Of a stretch of DNA of 47,358 bases, positions 23,954 through 32,671 are shown piece after piece (position 1 is the first letter of the stretch; every line of letters starts with the position of its first letter). Both the position numbers and the translations under genes were made by a program. Source of the stretch: Cytophagaceae bacterium (GTDB lineage Bacteria; Bacteroidota; Bacteroidia; Cytophagales; Cytophagaceae); NCBI GenBank assembly GCA_014376985.1, contig JACMQM010000107.1:1-47358 (forward strand), in the 5' to 3' direction. A model generated the notes under the pieces. That model saw only the letters and a list, made by a program, of their open reading frames with translations. It was not told where the DNA came from and searched no databases.

Positions 23954-26017
23954 CTAGAAGTTTACACGCAATCCAATGGTTAAACCTACTCCATATGGTT
24001 TTTGAATAAGGCCGGAAGTCTTGTTGTGGATGGATGATGCAGCATACACAAAGGTGGGCTGCAGCAATAGTGCTGTATGAACATTCAGCTTGTAGGATGC
24101 TTCTAAGGCAAACAGGTAACTAAATGAAATGCTATTGAATGATTTCAATTCGAGCACATCACTTTTGTTTGCGTTGGCTAGGTAAGTTACTCCTTTTAAT
24201 AAGATGTTGCTTCGTATTCCCGCTGTGGCCGAAAGACGTATTTTCTGTTTTGCCAGGAAAGTATAAGATAATTGTAAGGGTATAGAAAGGAAAGAATATT
24301 GGTCTTTGGATTTGATGTCTCTGCTGATAGAATCTTTTTCTACGTATTGCCAACTGGAATCGAGGTATACATAATCAAATGTCTTCAAGGTGTAATTAAA
24401 ATTGTATTGCTCTGAAAATACAGTATATAAAATACCAGCAGAGGTTTGGAAACGATCGTTCAGTTTGTAATTGACAGCAATACCTGCTGAGTACCCTATA
24501 CTATTTTTGTCATTCCTATTTTTGTCTTCTACTGCTGATTGAGTCAAACTGTCTGTTGCTGTTGACTTCGTAGAAGCGCCTGTTAATAATGCCGTAGCGA
24601 CAATATCAAAAGAGAATCGATTCAATAGATTTGATTTACTTTTTTCCTTTTTGGTACTTTCTTCTGCGAGTGTAGAATCTTTAGTAATATTTTCTGTACT
24701 ATCTATTAGTAACGCTAAGCTATCTAAAACAGAATGGTTAGAGGCTACGTATACTGAAGACAAAGAATCATTTGAATTGTTTTTTAAAGCGGATGAATCT
24801 AACGGAGTATTATTACTTACGGTAGATGAGATCAGGCTCGTATGTTTCAAACGGTCTTTTTCACGATCAGAAGCATTTGCAAGAGGAGCAGAAGAATCAT
24901 TTGTGTTTTCCAAACTGTCTTTTTGATTGTCAGGAAAAATGGTTGTTGTTGAAACAGTAGATTTATTTACCAGGGAAGAATCAGAACTGATAGTAGAAGA
25001 TGGATTAAATATTATGGGCTGATTTCTGGAAGAATGTAAAATAGTATCGGTAGTGTTTTGTTTCGCAACATTGGTTTTGTCAAAAGACGGTGTCTCATAG
25101 CTTTTATGGACAGCCGTGTCTGCTTCAGTTAGGGAAGAATTGTTGTTAACGAATGTTGTTTTTTCGTTCTCGGATTTTTGTCTCAGCGTACTGTCTATAG
25201 CGGTTCTTGTTTTGCTGCCGGCAAGATCTGTTGAATGCAATTTGTTGGCCTTATGATCCTTTGATGAGTGGAGTGCATCATAAGATTTGGAACTTTGACT
25301 AACAGAAAGATTATGGGTCGTTTTTGTTTTCCCGTTCTGAGAGCCGTCTCTTTTGTTTTTTTGTTTGTATAAAATACGGGTTGGATTAGATACTACTGTC
25401 TGCTTATTTGTTTTTTTACTGTCAAGCTTTCTTAAAGCAGAGGATTCATTTGTTATAGTAGAGTTTTCTCTATTTGTACTTTTTATGATAATTGTATGGT
25501 TAGTATGGAAATTAGAGTGGGAAGAATCATATGGATGAGAATTATTTGCATGGGTTGTTTTGTTTTTGGAGGTTGACAAATGATGGACGTCATCCATACT
25601 TTTCTCACTGATATTCATTTGATTTGATGCTTGTGCACCAGAATGAGGAGTAGAAAAAGAATCGTGAGGTAAATCTTTACCAGATGTTTTATTCAATTGA
25701 TTGTTGCGATCGGTAGCCACTGTTGAATAGTCGTTTGTTTTTTTAACAGATGACTTTTGTTCTTGTTGTACAAAAGCTATAGACGGAGTACTATTTTTAG
25801 GAGCCCCAAAAAGGAAACAACCGATAACAGCCGATACCACAAGGATACCACTTATACTCCAAAGCACTATGTTTTGAGAAAACATAAAGCCGGTTGGGCT
25901 TTTGTCTTCCGGCAAAGCCTTCTTAATATTTTGCCATACTCTCGGCGAAAGAGGTACTTCGTCGTTGGCGAAACGTTCTTGGAACAAATGCTCTATGTCG
26001 TCTTCTTTATTTTCCAT
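23954..26017 (-). CDS. anti-sigma factor fused to an outer-membrane beta-barrel
   Basis: A 687-residue protein in four parts. Residues 1-46 are cytoplasmic and charged (HLFQERFANDEVPLSPRVWQNIKKAL), as in Bacteroidota anti-sigma factors. One membrane helix is at about 49-70. Residues 72-462 form a low-complexity linker rich in Ser, Thr, Asn, Lys and His with no hydrophobic core. About 465-687 is a beta-barrel-like domain (SIGYSAGIAVNYKLNDRFQTSAGILYTV .. YGVGLTIGLRVNF) ending in Phe. The 390-residue linker could cross the periplasm, so one chain may link the outer membrane to the sigma factor. The start overlaps the 3' end of the sigma gene by 11 bp. What signal the barrel senses is unknown. 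Confidence 0.85.
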   Translation of the reverse strand: MENKEDDIEHLFQERFANDEVPLSPRVWQNIKKALPEDKSPTGFMFSQNIVLWSISGILVVSAVIGCFLFGAPKNSTPSIAFVQQEQKSSVKKTNDYSTVATDRNNQLNKTSGKDLPHDSFSTPHSGAQASNQMNISEKSMDDVHHLSTSKNKTTHANNSHPYDSSHSNFHTNHTIIIKSTNRENSTITNESSALRKLDSKKTNKQTVVSNPTRILYKQKNKRDGSQNGKTKTTHNLSVSQSSKSYDALHSSKDHKANKLHSTDLAGSKTRTAIDSTLRQKSENEKTTFVNNNSSLTEADTAVHKSYETPSFDKTNVAKQNTTDTILHSSRNQPIIFNPSSTISSDSSLVNKSTVSTTTIFPDNQKDSLENTNDSSAPLANASDREKDRLKHTSLISSTVSNNTPLDSSALKNNSNDSLSSVYVASNHSVLDSLALLIDSTENITKDSTLAEESTKKEKSKSNLLNRFSFDIVATALLTGASTKSTATDSLTQSAVEDKNRNDKNSIGYSAGIAVNYKLNDRFQTSAGILYTVFSEQYNFNYTLKTFDYVYLDSSWQYVEKDSISRDIKSKDQYSFLSIPLQLSYTFLAKQKIRLSATAGIRSNILLKGVTYLANANKSDVLELKSFNSISFSYLFALEASYKLNVHTALLLQPTFVYAASSIHNKTSGLIQKPYGVGLTIGLRVNF

Positions 26018-26555
26018 ACGCTACATAAGAGTGTTTGACAAGTATTTCTTTCAACATTATTTTTGCCTTGGCCAATTGTGAACGGGATGTTCCTTCGTTG
26101 ATTTGGCAAAGCTCAGCAATTTCTTTATGCGAATAACCTTCGATGACATACAGGTTAAACACTGTACGATATCCTAAGGGAAGTAGTTTTAGCGTCGATA
26201 ATAAATCTGTAGTTGATAATTCAGACAAGACCGGTATCGCCTGCTCATCTGCGATTTCAATTTCCGAAGTGTTTTCGAATGCTCGCTCTTTGCTTGTCTT
26301 ATGGAAATTGTTGATGGATAAATTGACTACGATTCTTTTTAGCCATCCTTCAAAAGAACCTTTGTTCTCAAACGTCTTTATTTTTTCAATTACCTTAATG
26401 AATGATTCTTGTACAATATCTTCTGCTTCAAATGTGGTGTTACAATACCTCACGGCAATAGCCATCATGCGCTTCGCATACTTCGTATACAAAGCCTCAA
26501 AAGCGCTGTGTTTGCCTTTCTTACAACCTTCTATGAGGTCTTGGTCTGAGGTCAT
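26007..26555 (-). CDS. ECF RNA polymerase sigma factor
   Basis: A 182-residue sigma-70-family factor. Region 2 is at about 10-90 (AFEALYTKYAKRMMAIAVRYCNTTFEAEDIVQESFIKVIEKIKTFENKGSFEGWLKRIVVNLSIN), and region 4 at about 115-170 (TLKLLPLGYRTVFNLYVIEGYSHKEIAELCQINEGTSRSQLAKAKIML). The length is normal. It overlaps the anti-sigma/barrel gene by 11 bp, the usual ECF sigma/anti-sigma pairing, so its activity is probably held by that protein. It may drive its own operon and perhaps the lipoprotein gene at 26619, which lies upstream on the same strand behind a terminator. Confidence 0.96.
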   Translation of the reverse strand: MTSDQDLIEGCKKGKHSAFEALYTKYAKRMMAIAVRYCNTTFEAEDIVQESFIKVIEKIKTFENKGSFEGWLKRIVVNLSINNFHKTSKERAFENTSEIEIADEQAIPVLSELSTTDLLSTLKLLPLGYRTVFNLYVIEGYSHKEIAELCQINEGTSRSQLAKAKIMLKEILVKHSYVAYGK

Positions 26556-26576
26556 GAATAATTTTATAATAAAAAA

Positions 26577-26605
26577 GGCTATCCGTTGGTTAGCAACGGA
26601 TAGCC
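26577..26605 (-). terminator. Rho-independent terminator of the lipoprotein gene
   Basis: GGCTATCCGTTG - GTTAG - CAACGGATAGCC forms a perfect 12-bp stem. On the minus strand it ends in UUUUUU (26571-26576). It follows the stop of the gene at 26619 by 13 bp and separates that gene from the downstream sigma operon. Confidence 0.93.
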
Positions 26606-26618
26606 GGAACAGGTTGTT

Positions 26619-27572
26619 TTAATTTAAACTTTCAAGTGCTGTTTTAATACTTTCGTCTGATGCTTCTGTAAGTTCCAGTGTCAGTGATAAGTCTTCTGTA
26701 ATCGTTGTTTCTTTTGTAGCAAAATATTGTTTACCATCTTTTGTACTGATTACTACAATCATGATATCTTCTCCTACAGGTGTCTGCGCAGATCTGAATA
26801 CTCCATTTGTTGAATGCTCATAGAAACGTGCAATACTATTTAGATTTTTGAAAACGATATAAGCTGCAGTGTTATCTATTGTTCCTCCGTTCGTATAGGA
26901 AAGGCTAATCTTTGTTTTAACAGGGAAGGAATAAAATCTATCACAATTGATCCAGCCTAATTTCGATGTGCTGAAAATATAAGAAGATTGACTTGAATAA
27001 AGAGTTGCTGAACTGTCATTGACCCAATTTGTGCTCGTTACCGGTACGCTGGAACTAGTTGTATTGACAGGCATCCAGTTGAATTGGCCGTTACTCTCAG
27101 AACCCGCAAATAATTGCATTTCTGTATCAACACTGCTAGCAGGTAGTTCGATAAGGATGTTTGTGCCAGAGGCAAGTCGAAGTGTATCTCCATTTGAAAA
27201 AGCGCCTATATAAATTTCGCCACCTGATAGTAAAAGCTCTCCATCACTTGTTGTTGCGCGGTCACTTAGTATCATATCTGATTTTGTATAGATTTCCTTT
27301 ACAGTCACAGAAATGTCGCCAGTAACGGGACTTCCATTTTTAGTAACGAATGCTGATTTAGGAAAGGTAATTACAGTACCTTGTTCTCCTGAAATGGTTG
27401 CATTGGTATGGTCGAGATTAACGGTAAATGATTGTTTAGGAACATCATTTTTTTCAAAAAAGTCATTGATTGTTGTGGCAGGAGCGGGACTCTCCTCATT
27501 GTTTTTCTTGCATCCTGTAAAAGTTAGGCAGGCTGCGGAAACTAAAGCGAGTAAAAAGTGTGAATTTTTCAT
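26619..27572 (-). CDS. lipoprotein of unknown function (ZU5-like N-terminal half)
   Basis: A 317-residue lipoprotein with lipobox ACLTFTGC (Cys21) followed by KKNNEESPAPA. Residues about 50-110 read TISGEQGTVITFPKSAFVTKNGSPVTGDISVTVKEIY, a beta-rich pattern I have seen in Bacteroidota surface lipoproteins and that resembles the start of ZU5-type domains (hydrophobic strands around G..i.fP..a). The second half (about 190-317) is also beta-rich. The function is unknown. It has a terminator of its own and lies upstream of the sigma/anti-sigma pair. Confidence 0.8.
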   Translation of the reverse strand: MKNSHFLLALVSAACLTFTGCKKNNEESPAPATTINDFFEKNDVPKQSFTVNLDHTNATISGEQGTVITFPKSAFVTKNGSPVTGDISVTVKEIYTKSDMILSDRATTSDGELLLSGGEIYIGAFSNGDTLRLASGTNILIELPASSVDTEMQLFAGSESNGQFNWMPVNTTSSSVPVTSTNWVNDSSATLYSSQSSYIFSTSKLGWINCDRFYSFPVKTKISLSYTNGGTIDNTAAYIVFKNLNSIARFYEHSTNGVFRSAQTPVGEDIMIVVISTKDGKQYFATKETTITEDLSLTLELTEASDESIKTALESLN

Positions 27573-27734
27573 GATTTTAATGTTTTATGGGGTTTGTATA
27601 GGGAAGACAGGAATGCATTCCCTTATGTTGCCTGAGAGAAAAAAATAAATCAGAAATCTTTCAAAAGGCTCATTTATTTAAATGAGGACTCTTTTTAACT
27701 TGCCGTTCCTTATATTATTAAGGTGTATTCATTC

Positions 27735-28187
27735 ATGAACACTGCCATTCGTAAAGCAACATTACAAGACCTAGAACCGCTTTCTCTATTATTTGACAGT
27801 TATCGAGTTTTTTATGAAAAAGATTCTGACCTCGCGGGTGCGAAAGTTTTTTTGAAGGATCGAATAAACAATAAGGAGTCAGATATTTTTGTCGCTATTG
27901 ATGCAACAGGCAACATGACAGGCTTCATCCAGTTGTATCCCATTTTCTCTTCCACACGCATGAAACGCTTTACCCTGTTGAATGATTTATTTGTTCATCC
28001 ATCATACCGTGGACAGGGCATTTCAAAAGCGCTGCTGTTTGAAGTGCAAAAATTTACTAAGGAAACAGGCAGTTGCGGATTGATGTTGGAAACAACAAAA
28101 ACAAATGTTATAGGCAATAGCTTATATCCTGCTGTTGGATTTGAATTGGATGCAGAACATAATTATTATACCTGGGATACAAAATAA
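27735..28187 (+). CDS. GNAT-family N-acetyltransferase
   Basis: A 150-residue acyltransferase; I start at ATG 27735 (MNTAIRKATLQDLEPLS) instead of the GTG four codons upstream. The GNAT fold is visible: beta1 IRKATLQDL, motif D/C (DIFVAIDATGNMTGFIQLYP), the acetyl-CoA loop of motif A (LNDLFVHPSYRGQGISKALL, with the RGQG P-loop-like turn), and motif B (GLMLETTKTNVIGNSLYPAVGFE). The acceptor is unknown: a small amine, a peptide N-terminus or an antibiotic are all possible. It lies alone, upstream of the large palindrome. Confidence 0.93.
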   Translation: MNTAIRKATLQDLEPLSLLFDSYRVFYEKDSDLAGAKVFLKDRINNKESDIFVAIDATGNMTGFIQLYPIFSSTRMKRFTLLNDLFVHPSYRGQGISKALLFEVQKFTKETGSCGLMLETTKTNVIGNSLYPAVGFELDAEHNYYTWDTK

Positions 28188-28220
28188 TAATGGTTCTACT
28201 CTAAGATTTGGTTATTAGAG

Positions 28221-28254
28221 TTTGCGTTAGGGATTGAGCCATTGTCTGAGCTCT
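28221..28254 (+). repeat. outer inverted repeat, left arm (34 bp)
   Basis: It begins TTTGCGTTAGGGATTGAGCC and is the exact reverse complement of 28557-28590. Confidence 0.95.
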
Positions 28255-28305
28255 TTTTCTTTGATTTTCATCTTGGGTGAGAAGACAGGTTGGATTCAAA
28301 GAAAA

Positions 28306-28341
28306 AAGCGAGTGGCGAAAGCCCGGCCCGAAGGGAGCGCC
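28306..28341 (+). repeat. inner inverted repeat, left arm (36 bp)
   Basis: It begins AAGCGAGTGGCGAAAGCCC and is the reverse complement of 28480-28515 except for one transition (C in the arm complement against T at 28484). Confidence 0.93.
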
Positions 28342-28479
28342 ATGGATTTATCAAATAGGATTTACTTGTATTAGATTTACTTGTGTTATATAACCTGATG
28401 TATATGATTATTAAACATAATAAGCTAATCATAAAACGGAATCATTTATCCTTTAAAAAATAGTTAAGGCGACTTTAAG

Positions 28480-28515
28480 GGCGTTCCCTTCGGGCCGGGC
28501 TTTCGCCACTCGCTT
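28480..28515 (-). repeat. inner inverted repeat, right arm (36 bp)
   Basis: The partner of 28306-28341, with 35 of 36 positions pairing. Confidence 0.93.
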
Positions 28516-28556
28516 CCCGATTCTGCAGCACGTTCAATAAAAGCCTATATGTCGGG

Positions 28557-28590
28557 AGAGCTCAGACAATGGCTCAATCCCTAACGCAAA
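28557..28590 (-). repeat. outer inverted repeat, right arm (34 bp)
   Basis: The partner of 28221-28254, with all 34 positions pairing. Confidence 0.95.
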
Positions 28591-28705
28591 TCAACAAAAC
28601 TTTAACATCGTTAAGAGTAGGATCATATAGTAAAGTAGTAACGCAGCAAGTTTCGGGTTTTATTGCTATGCGAAATAATGTAAGTTTGATACAGTATGAT
28701 AAGGT

Positions 28706-29548
28706 ATGAGCAAGCAAGAGGAAATTAATTACAGCAGAATAGCGGAAGCGATCGAGTATATCCGTTTGCATTTTAAAGAACAGCCAAGCCTGGAGCATAT
28801 TGCCGAACAACTGCATCTTAGTCCTTTTCATTTTCAACGCTTGTTTACGGACTGGGCAGGAGTGAGTCCTAAGCAATTTTTACAATTCATTAGTGTAAAC
28901 TATGCCAAACAATTGCTGAAAGAAAAGCAGGCAACTTTGTTTGATGTAGCAGAAAAAACAGGACTATCAGGTACCGGAAGATTACATGATCTGTTTGTGA
29001 AGATAGAAGGCATGACTCCGGGTGAATACAAAAATGGAGGCGAACAACTTTCGATTTCATATAGCTTTGAAGAAAGTCCGTTTGGTAAATTGATTGTTGC
29101 TTCAACGATGAAAGGTATTTGCTACATTGCTTTTTTACAAGACAAAGAAAAATCTGTGCAGGAATTACAAGCATATTTTCCTAAAGCTGCTTTCCAATTC
29201 ATAGAACAACCACTTCACAAAAAAGCACTCCGTATTTTTGAACAAGATTGGAAGGGTATAGCGCAAATAAAATTGCATTTGAAAGGAACAGATTTTCAAT
29301 TGAAAGTATGGGAAGCATTATTGAAAATTCCATCGGGAAGCTTAACAACTTATGCAAGCATCGCCGAACAAATAGAAAGTCCTACTGCCTCAAGAGCTGT
29401 AGGCACAGCAATTGGCAGTAATCCTATTGCTTTTCTAATCCCTTGTCATCGTGTCATTCAATCGAGTGGTATCATTGGCGGATACATGTGGGGGCCAACC
29501 AGAAAGACTGCCATCATCGGCTGGGAAGCGGCACGCGTTAATTCATAA
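28706..29548 (+). CDS. AraC-type regulator fused to O6-methylguanine-DNA methyltransferase
   Basis: A 280-residue two-domain protein. Residues about 8-108 are an AraC/XylS DNA-binding domain (EYIRLHFKEQPSLEHIAEQLHLSPFHFQRLFTDWAGVSPKQFL). Residues about 115-278 are an MGMT domain: N-terminal ribonuclease-like part, then TDFQLKVWEALLKIPSGSLTTYASIAEQI, SRAVGTAIGSNP, and the active-site IPCHRV with Cys247, which would take the alkyl group from O6-alkylguanine. It corresponds to Ada without the N-terminal zinc, phosphotriester-repair domain, so its regulatory role is unclear. It is 115 bp after the palindrome and converges on the 871-residue gene with no gap. Confidence 0.94.
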   Translation: MSKQEEINYSRIAEAIEYIRLHFKEQPSLEHIAEQLHLSPFHFQRLFTDWAGVSPKQFLQFISVNYAKQLLKEKQATLFDVAEKTGLSGTGRLHDLFVKIEGMTPGEYKNGGEQLSISYSFEESPFGKLIVASTMKGICYIAFLQDKEKSVQELQAYFPKAAFQFIEQPLHKKALRIFEQDWKGIAQIKLHLKGTDFQLKVWEALLKIPSGSLTTYASIAEQIESPTASRAVGTAIGSNPIAFLIPCHRVIQSSGIIGGYMWGPTRKTAIIGWEAARVNS

Positions 29549-32164
29549 TTATTTTAAAGCGCGCTCGGCCATTGTTTGTAACGGTTTGGTTACCGTAGTT
29601 TCTGCAATGGCATGAAGTCTTTCCAATAAGGGTTCAAGTGTTTTAAAACGATCGTTTGTGCCTACACCTATTTTTCGCATAAAATCATGGGCCATTTCCA
29701 GGTATTGTTTCTCAAACTTACTTGTCTTGTCGAAGGCAATTAACATGCGCACCATCATCTCTACATGGTACGGCATTACGGCATTTTTATGCGCAATATA
29801 ATAAGTGCAAATAGCATTCAAATACTTTTTCTCTATGCCGTCTTTGTCTTCAGCAAATGCAAACAATGCAGCCTTTCTGGAAAGCTCAAGCATAATTTTA
29901 TCACGCTGTACTTTGCATTGATTTTTAACCGGATTGGCGGCTAATAACTCATCTATTCTAATTAGGTTAAGATCTTTATCATAAAGAGTTTTAGCCCATT
30001 CATCGATTTCGGTGACTTGAACTTCCAGAAATAGAAAAAGTATTTTCGGGTACAATTTTTTTTCTGCAGCGCTTGTCTTTCCGGGCTTCAGAAGGTATGC
30101 TTTCAATGTAGGGTAAAAACTATTGTCCTTACAATAAATACTTCCTGGCATACATTTTCCAAGTTTAAAATCAAAAAAACTTCTTCCTTTGTCCATTTGG
30201 TACTCACGAAATTTGATGCTTTTACCTTCTCCCGCTTTGTTTTTGTTGACCATCAAGTCAGGCTGTGATCTGCCATAATCCAGTAAAACTTGCAATGGCA
30301 TATAAGCAGGTTGCTGAGGAATAGATATTTTATCCAATATAGAAGCATCTATTTTTTTCTTTTGTATGGCGCTGATCATAGTAAGCATACATTGTCTCTG
30401 AAAGATCATGTCTTGTTCTATGATCAGATCTATGTAATCTTCCTTTTGAGGCTCTTCTTTTGCTTGCTGCAATAATTCGTCTACTGCAAGGAAAGAGCCC
30501 TGCAGAGAATAAAGAAGATACTCTTCTGTGGATATTCCCAGTAGCGGTTTGTTACTGTGAAAGAGTTTAAATTGCTGATAAAAATTAACAACAAGCAATT
30601 TTCCGGTCATGTCTGAAAAGAAAATATCCAGTTCTTCTTTTTTGAAATAACCGGCTGTATACTGTTTGATCAGCCAATTTCTGAGGGCCGCTATCTTTGC
30701 TTCAAATACACTCCGGTGATCAGGATCTGCCCGTTTAAGATAATCGGCTAACAATGCGTATTGTTTTTTTATAACAGACAGTTTTTCTTCCTTGGTAAAT
30801 TTTCGTTCGGTGTAAAGCTCGATATAAGCATAACGATGCTTGGATAACCAATGCTCAAGTTGTTTGGAATGTATGGTATCATTCACCAGTACTCTAAGAG
30901 CCGAGGTGTCTTTAGTTTTCCATTTGGCAAAAGGGGTCGAAGGTAAATCTTTAAAAAAGGCTGACCAATTTTCTGTGCATTCAATCGTCGCATCAATAGA
31001 ATCCTTTTCTCTCTTTTGCAAGGCATCAACCATGATTTGAGATCTTGACCTTGCTAATGCCATGTTGGCCGTTGAATCTCCTTCTACAGAAGCATAAGCT
31101 TTAATGGAAATTTTTCGTAGCGAAAGATTTTCGGCTCTTAAATAATTGTTTAAAGGTTCTACCGCACCTTTAAAATCCATGACTTCATTCTTTTCAAACG
31201 GAACAGTAAATTCTTTTCGCTCCATAAAGGCAGGGGTGAAGGGTCCGTAACATTCGAAGCCCGTTACTTTTTTACATGGCGTAACGTTTTTAGTTTTTTC
31301 CATTTCATCTACTTCATCCTGAATAAAATTATCTGAGCAGAAACTGGAGTCTGTAATAGGAAGATCAAACGGTATATTGAAATAAAGGGTGTCAAAGGAA
31401 ACAGTAAGTAAGTCTTGATTTTTCCTTTTAAAAAGAAAAGTGCATTCCGTTACTGAATGGGCTAGAGTGCCAGTGTAAAAAATAAACGGCCATTCATTCT
31501 TGTATAAATTTTTATCACTGGAAAAATATTTCAGTGGTTTATTTTCCATTTCACTCATCTCAAGAAGATGTGGCGTCATGTTTTTATGAAAGGCATCAAG
31601 GTATATTTTCAACCTGTTCATGTAGATCAAGCTGTCCTTACGAGAAGATTGCTGGGCTTGCTGAATAAACAAGGTTGTTAGTTTTTCATCGTAAGATGTT
31701 GTACTATCCATCATGATTTGCTGTTTCCAGTTATCTGATTTTACTAAATCAGGATAGTCGCGGGAGATTTTTTTCTCCATGTTTAGGATACCGTCAGACT
31801 GTATTTTTTTGGATTGAGTTTTTGCTTGTAGTAAGATGTTTTTTTTCATCTGCTCACGCATTGCTTTATTGTCAAGAGTAAGAACCGCATGATCATTCAA
31901 GCGAAAGGAAAGGTTCGCTTTTTTGTTTTTAAGAAGTTTGGTAATCGCTTGTCTTCCTTTTATAAAAAACAGTACGGTATCTGAATCCAATTCTATTCGA
32001 AAATCTGCCCTGCTGAGTGTGCGTATTTCTCGCTTTCCTTTTAGCTCTAAGGCTTTTTGTGGAATATTGATTTTGGAATACTGATTGGCAGGATCAATAT
32101 GTTGAGCGCATAGCAGGTTTGAGAAATGACATAGTAATGCCATGACAAGAAGCATCTGTTTCAT
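29549..32164 (-). CDS. large exported protein with an OmpA-like segment
   Basis: An 871-residue exported protein with a signal peptide (LLVMALLCHFSNLLCAQ). I do not know a family for the whole. Residues about 320-390 look like an OmpA/MotB-type peptidoglycan-associated fold: FTVPFEKNEVMDFKGAVEPLNNYL, then ISIKAYASVEGDSTANMALARSRSQIMVDAL (compare ..i.I.GhtD..G....N..LS..RA..V...L). The N-terminal 300 residues and the 400-residue C-terminal part are mostly helical and without a named domain. It may be a periplasmic protein docked to murein. It is flanked by intergenic sequence on the 5' side and converges on the MGMT gene. Confidence 0.78.
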   Translation of the reverse strand: MKQMLLVMALLCHFSNLLCAQHIDPANQYSKINIPQKALELKGKREIRTLSRADFRIELDSDTVLFFIKGRQAITKLLKNKKANLSFRLNDHAVLTLDNKAMREQMKKNILLQAKTQSKKIQSDGILNMEKKISRDYPDLVKSDNWKQQIMMDSTTSYDEKLTTLFIQQAQQSSRKDSLIYMNRLKIYLDAFHKNMTPHLLEMSEMENKPLKYFSSDKNLYKNEWPFIFYTGTLAHSVTECTFLFKRKNQDLLTVSFDTLYFNIPFDLPITDSSFCSDNFIQDEVDEMEKTKNVTPCKKVTGFECYGPFTPAFMERKEFTVPFEKNEVMDFKGAVEPLNNYLRAENLSLRKISIKAYASVEGDSTANMALARSRSQIMVDALQKREKDSIDATIECTENWSAFFKDLPSTPFAKWKTKDTSALRVLVNDTIHSKQLEHWLSKHRYAYIELYTERKFTKEEKLSVIKKQYALLADYLKRADPDHRSVFEAKIAALRNWLIKQYTAGYFKKEELDIFFSDMTGKLLVVNFYQQFKLFHSNKPLLGISTEEYLLYSLQGSFLAVDELLQQAKEEPQKEDYIDLIIEQDMIFQRQCMLTMISAIQKKKIDASILDKISIPQQPAYMPLQVLLDYGRSQPDLMVNKNKAGEGKSIKFREYQMDKGRSFFDFKLGKCMPGSIYCKDNSFYPTLKAYLLKPGKTSAAEKKLYPKILFLFLEVQVTEIDEWAKTLYDKDLNLIRIDELLAANPVKNQCKVQRDKIMLELSRKAALFAFAEDKDGIEKKYLNAICTYYIAHKNAVMPYHVEMMVRMLIAFDKTSKFEKQYLEMAHDFMRKIGVGTNDRFKTLEPLLERLHAIAETTVTKPLQTMAERALK

Positions 32165-32286
32165 AACCTATTTTTTTAGTGATACGCTCATAACGCGAAA
32201 GCATAAAAATGTTACATAGAGAATTAACATTTAAATTAGCTATAGAAATTAATAGTTGATTCTTTAATTTATTTTAAATTTAGGCC

Positions 32287-32671
32287 AGGAAAGCACTGTG
32301 GACTATTCTCATACTCTCGCTGTCAAATGTCTTTATGACTTTAGCGTGGTACGGACATTTGCAAGTGAAGAAACTAAACGAATTTACTAAATGGGGAATA
32401 TTCATAGCCATCATGGTCAGCTGGGGATTGGCTTTCTTCGAATACATTTTTCAGGTACCTGCCAATAAAAATCGACTATAAGGAAAATGGAGGCCCTTTT
32501 TCCATGTTTTAGCTCAAGGTAATACAAGAAATCATTTCGTTATCCGTGTTTAGCTTGTTTGTTTTATTTATATTCAAGACGGACAAACTCGCATGGAATT
32601 ACATAGCAGAATTCATTTGTATTCTTTTGGCGGTGTTTTTGTATTTAAAAAGTGGTGATCATAGCGCATGA
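32287..32671 (+). pseudogene. dead DUF486 (DMT-like) small membrane protein gene
   Basis: The reading from 32287 is KALWTILILSLSNVFMTLAWYGHL (four-helix DUF486/DMT type), QVKKLNEFTKWGIFIAIMVSWGLAFFEYIFQVPANK, but it has three lesions. The start codon is AGG in place of ATG (32287-32289). A frameshift lies near 32476, so frame one stops at TAA 32479. After switching frame (YKENGGPFSM) there is a TAG at 32510-32512 in the place of a conserved Gln (LKVIQEIISLSVFSLF follows). The rest, KTDKLAWNYIAEFICILLAVFLYL, is complete and ends at TGA 32669-32671. This TGA overlaps the MoxR start in an ATGA arrangement. The ORF track does not show it because no frame is long enough. Confidence 0.85.

Larger units (their letters stand above)
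28188..28705. repeat. nested inverted-repeat element (MITE/REP-like)
   Basis: This 518-bp gap without a gene holds a strongly palindromic element. An outer pair is a perfect 34-bp inverted repeat (28221-28254 and 28557-28590). An inner pair of 36 bp with one mismatch is at 28306-28341 and 28480-28515, including the GC-rich core GCGAGTGGCGAAAGCCCGGCC. A third, 7-bp pair, CTACTCT (28196-28202) and AGAGTAG (28614-28620), may mark outer ends. The centre (28342-28479) is AT-rich and includes the direct repeat GATTTACTTGT. I see no coding potential. The GC-rich core resembles repeat units I recall from other Bacteroidota genomes. A non-autonomous mobile or REP-like element is the best guess. Confidence 0.8.

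Noticed and set aside
24900-25900. Low-complexity linker of the anti-sigma/barrel protein as a possible frameshift artefact
   Set aside because: The frame stays open for 390 codons with a consistent Ser/Thr/Asn bias and joins recognisable domains on both sides, so it is a real linker.
28188-28705. CRISPR array in the repeat-rich gap before the MGMT gene
   Set aside because: The repeats are inverted and only two copies each; there are no regularly spaced direct repeats or spacers.
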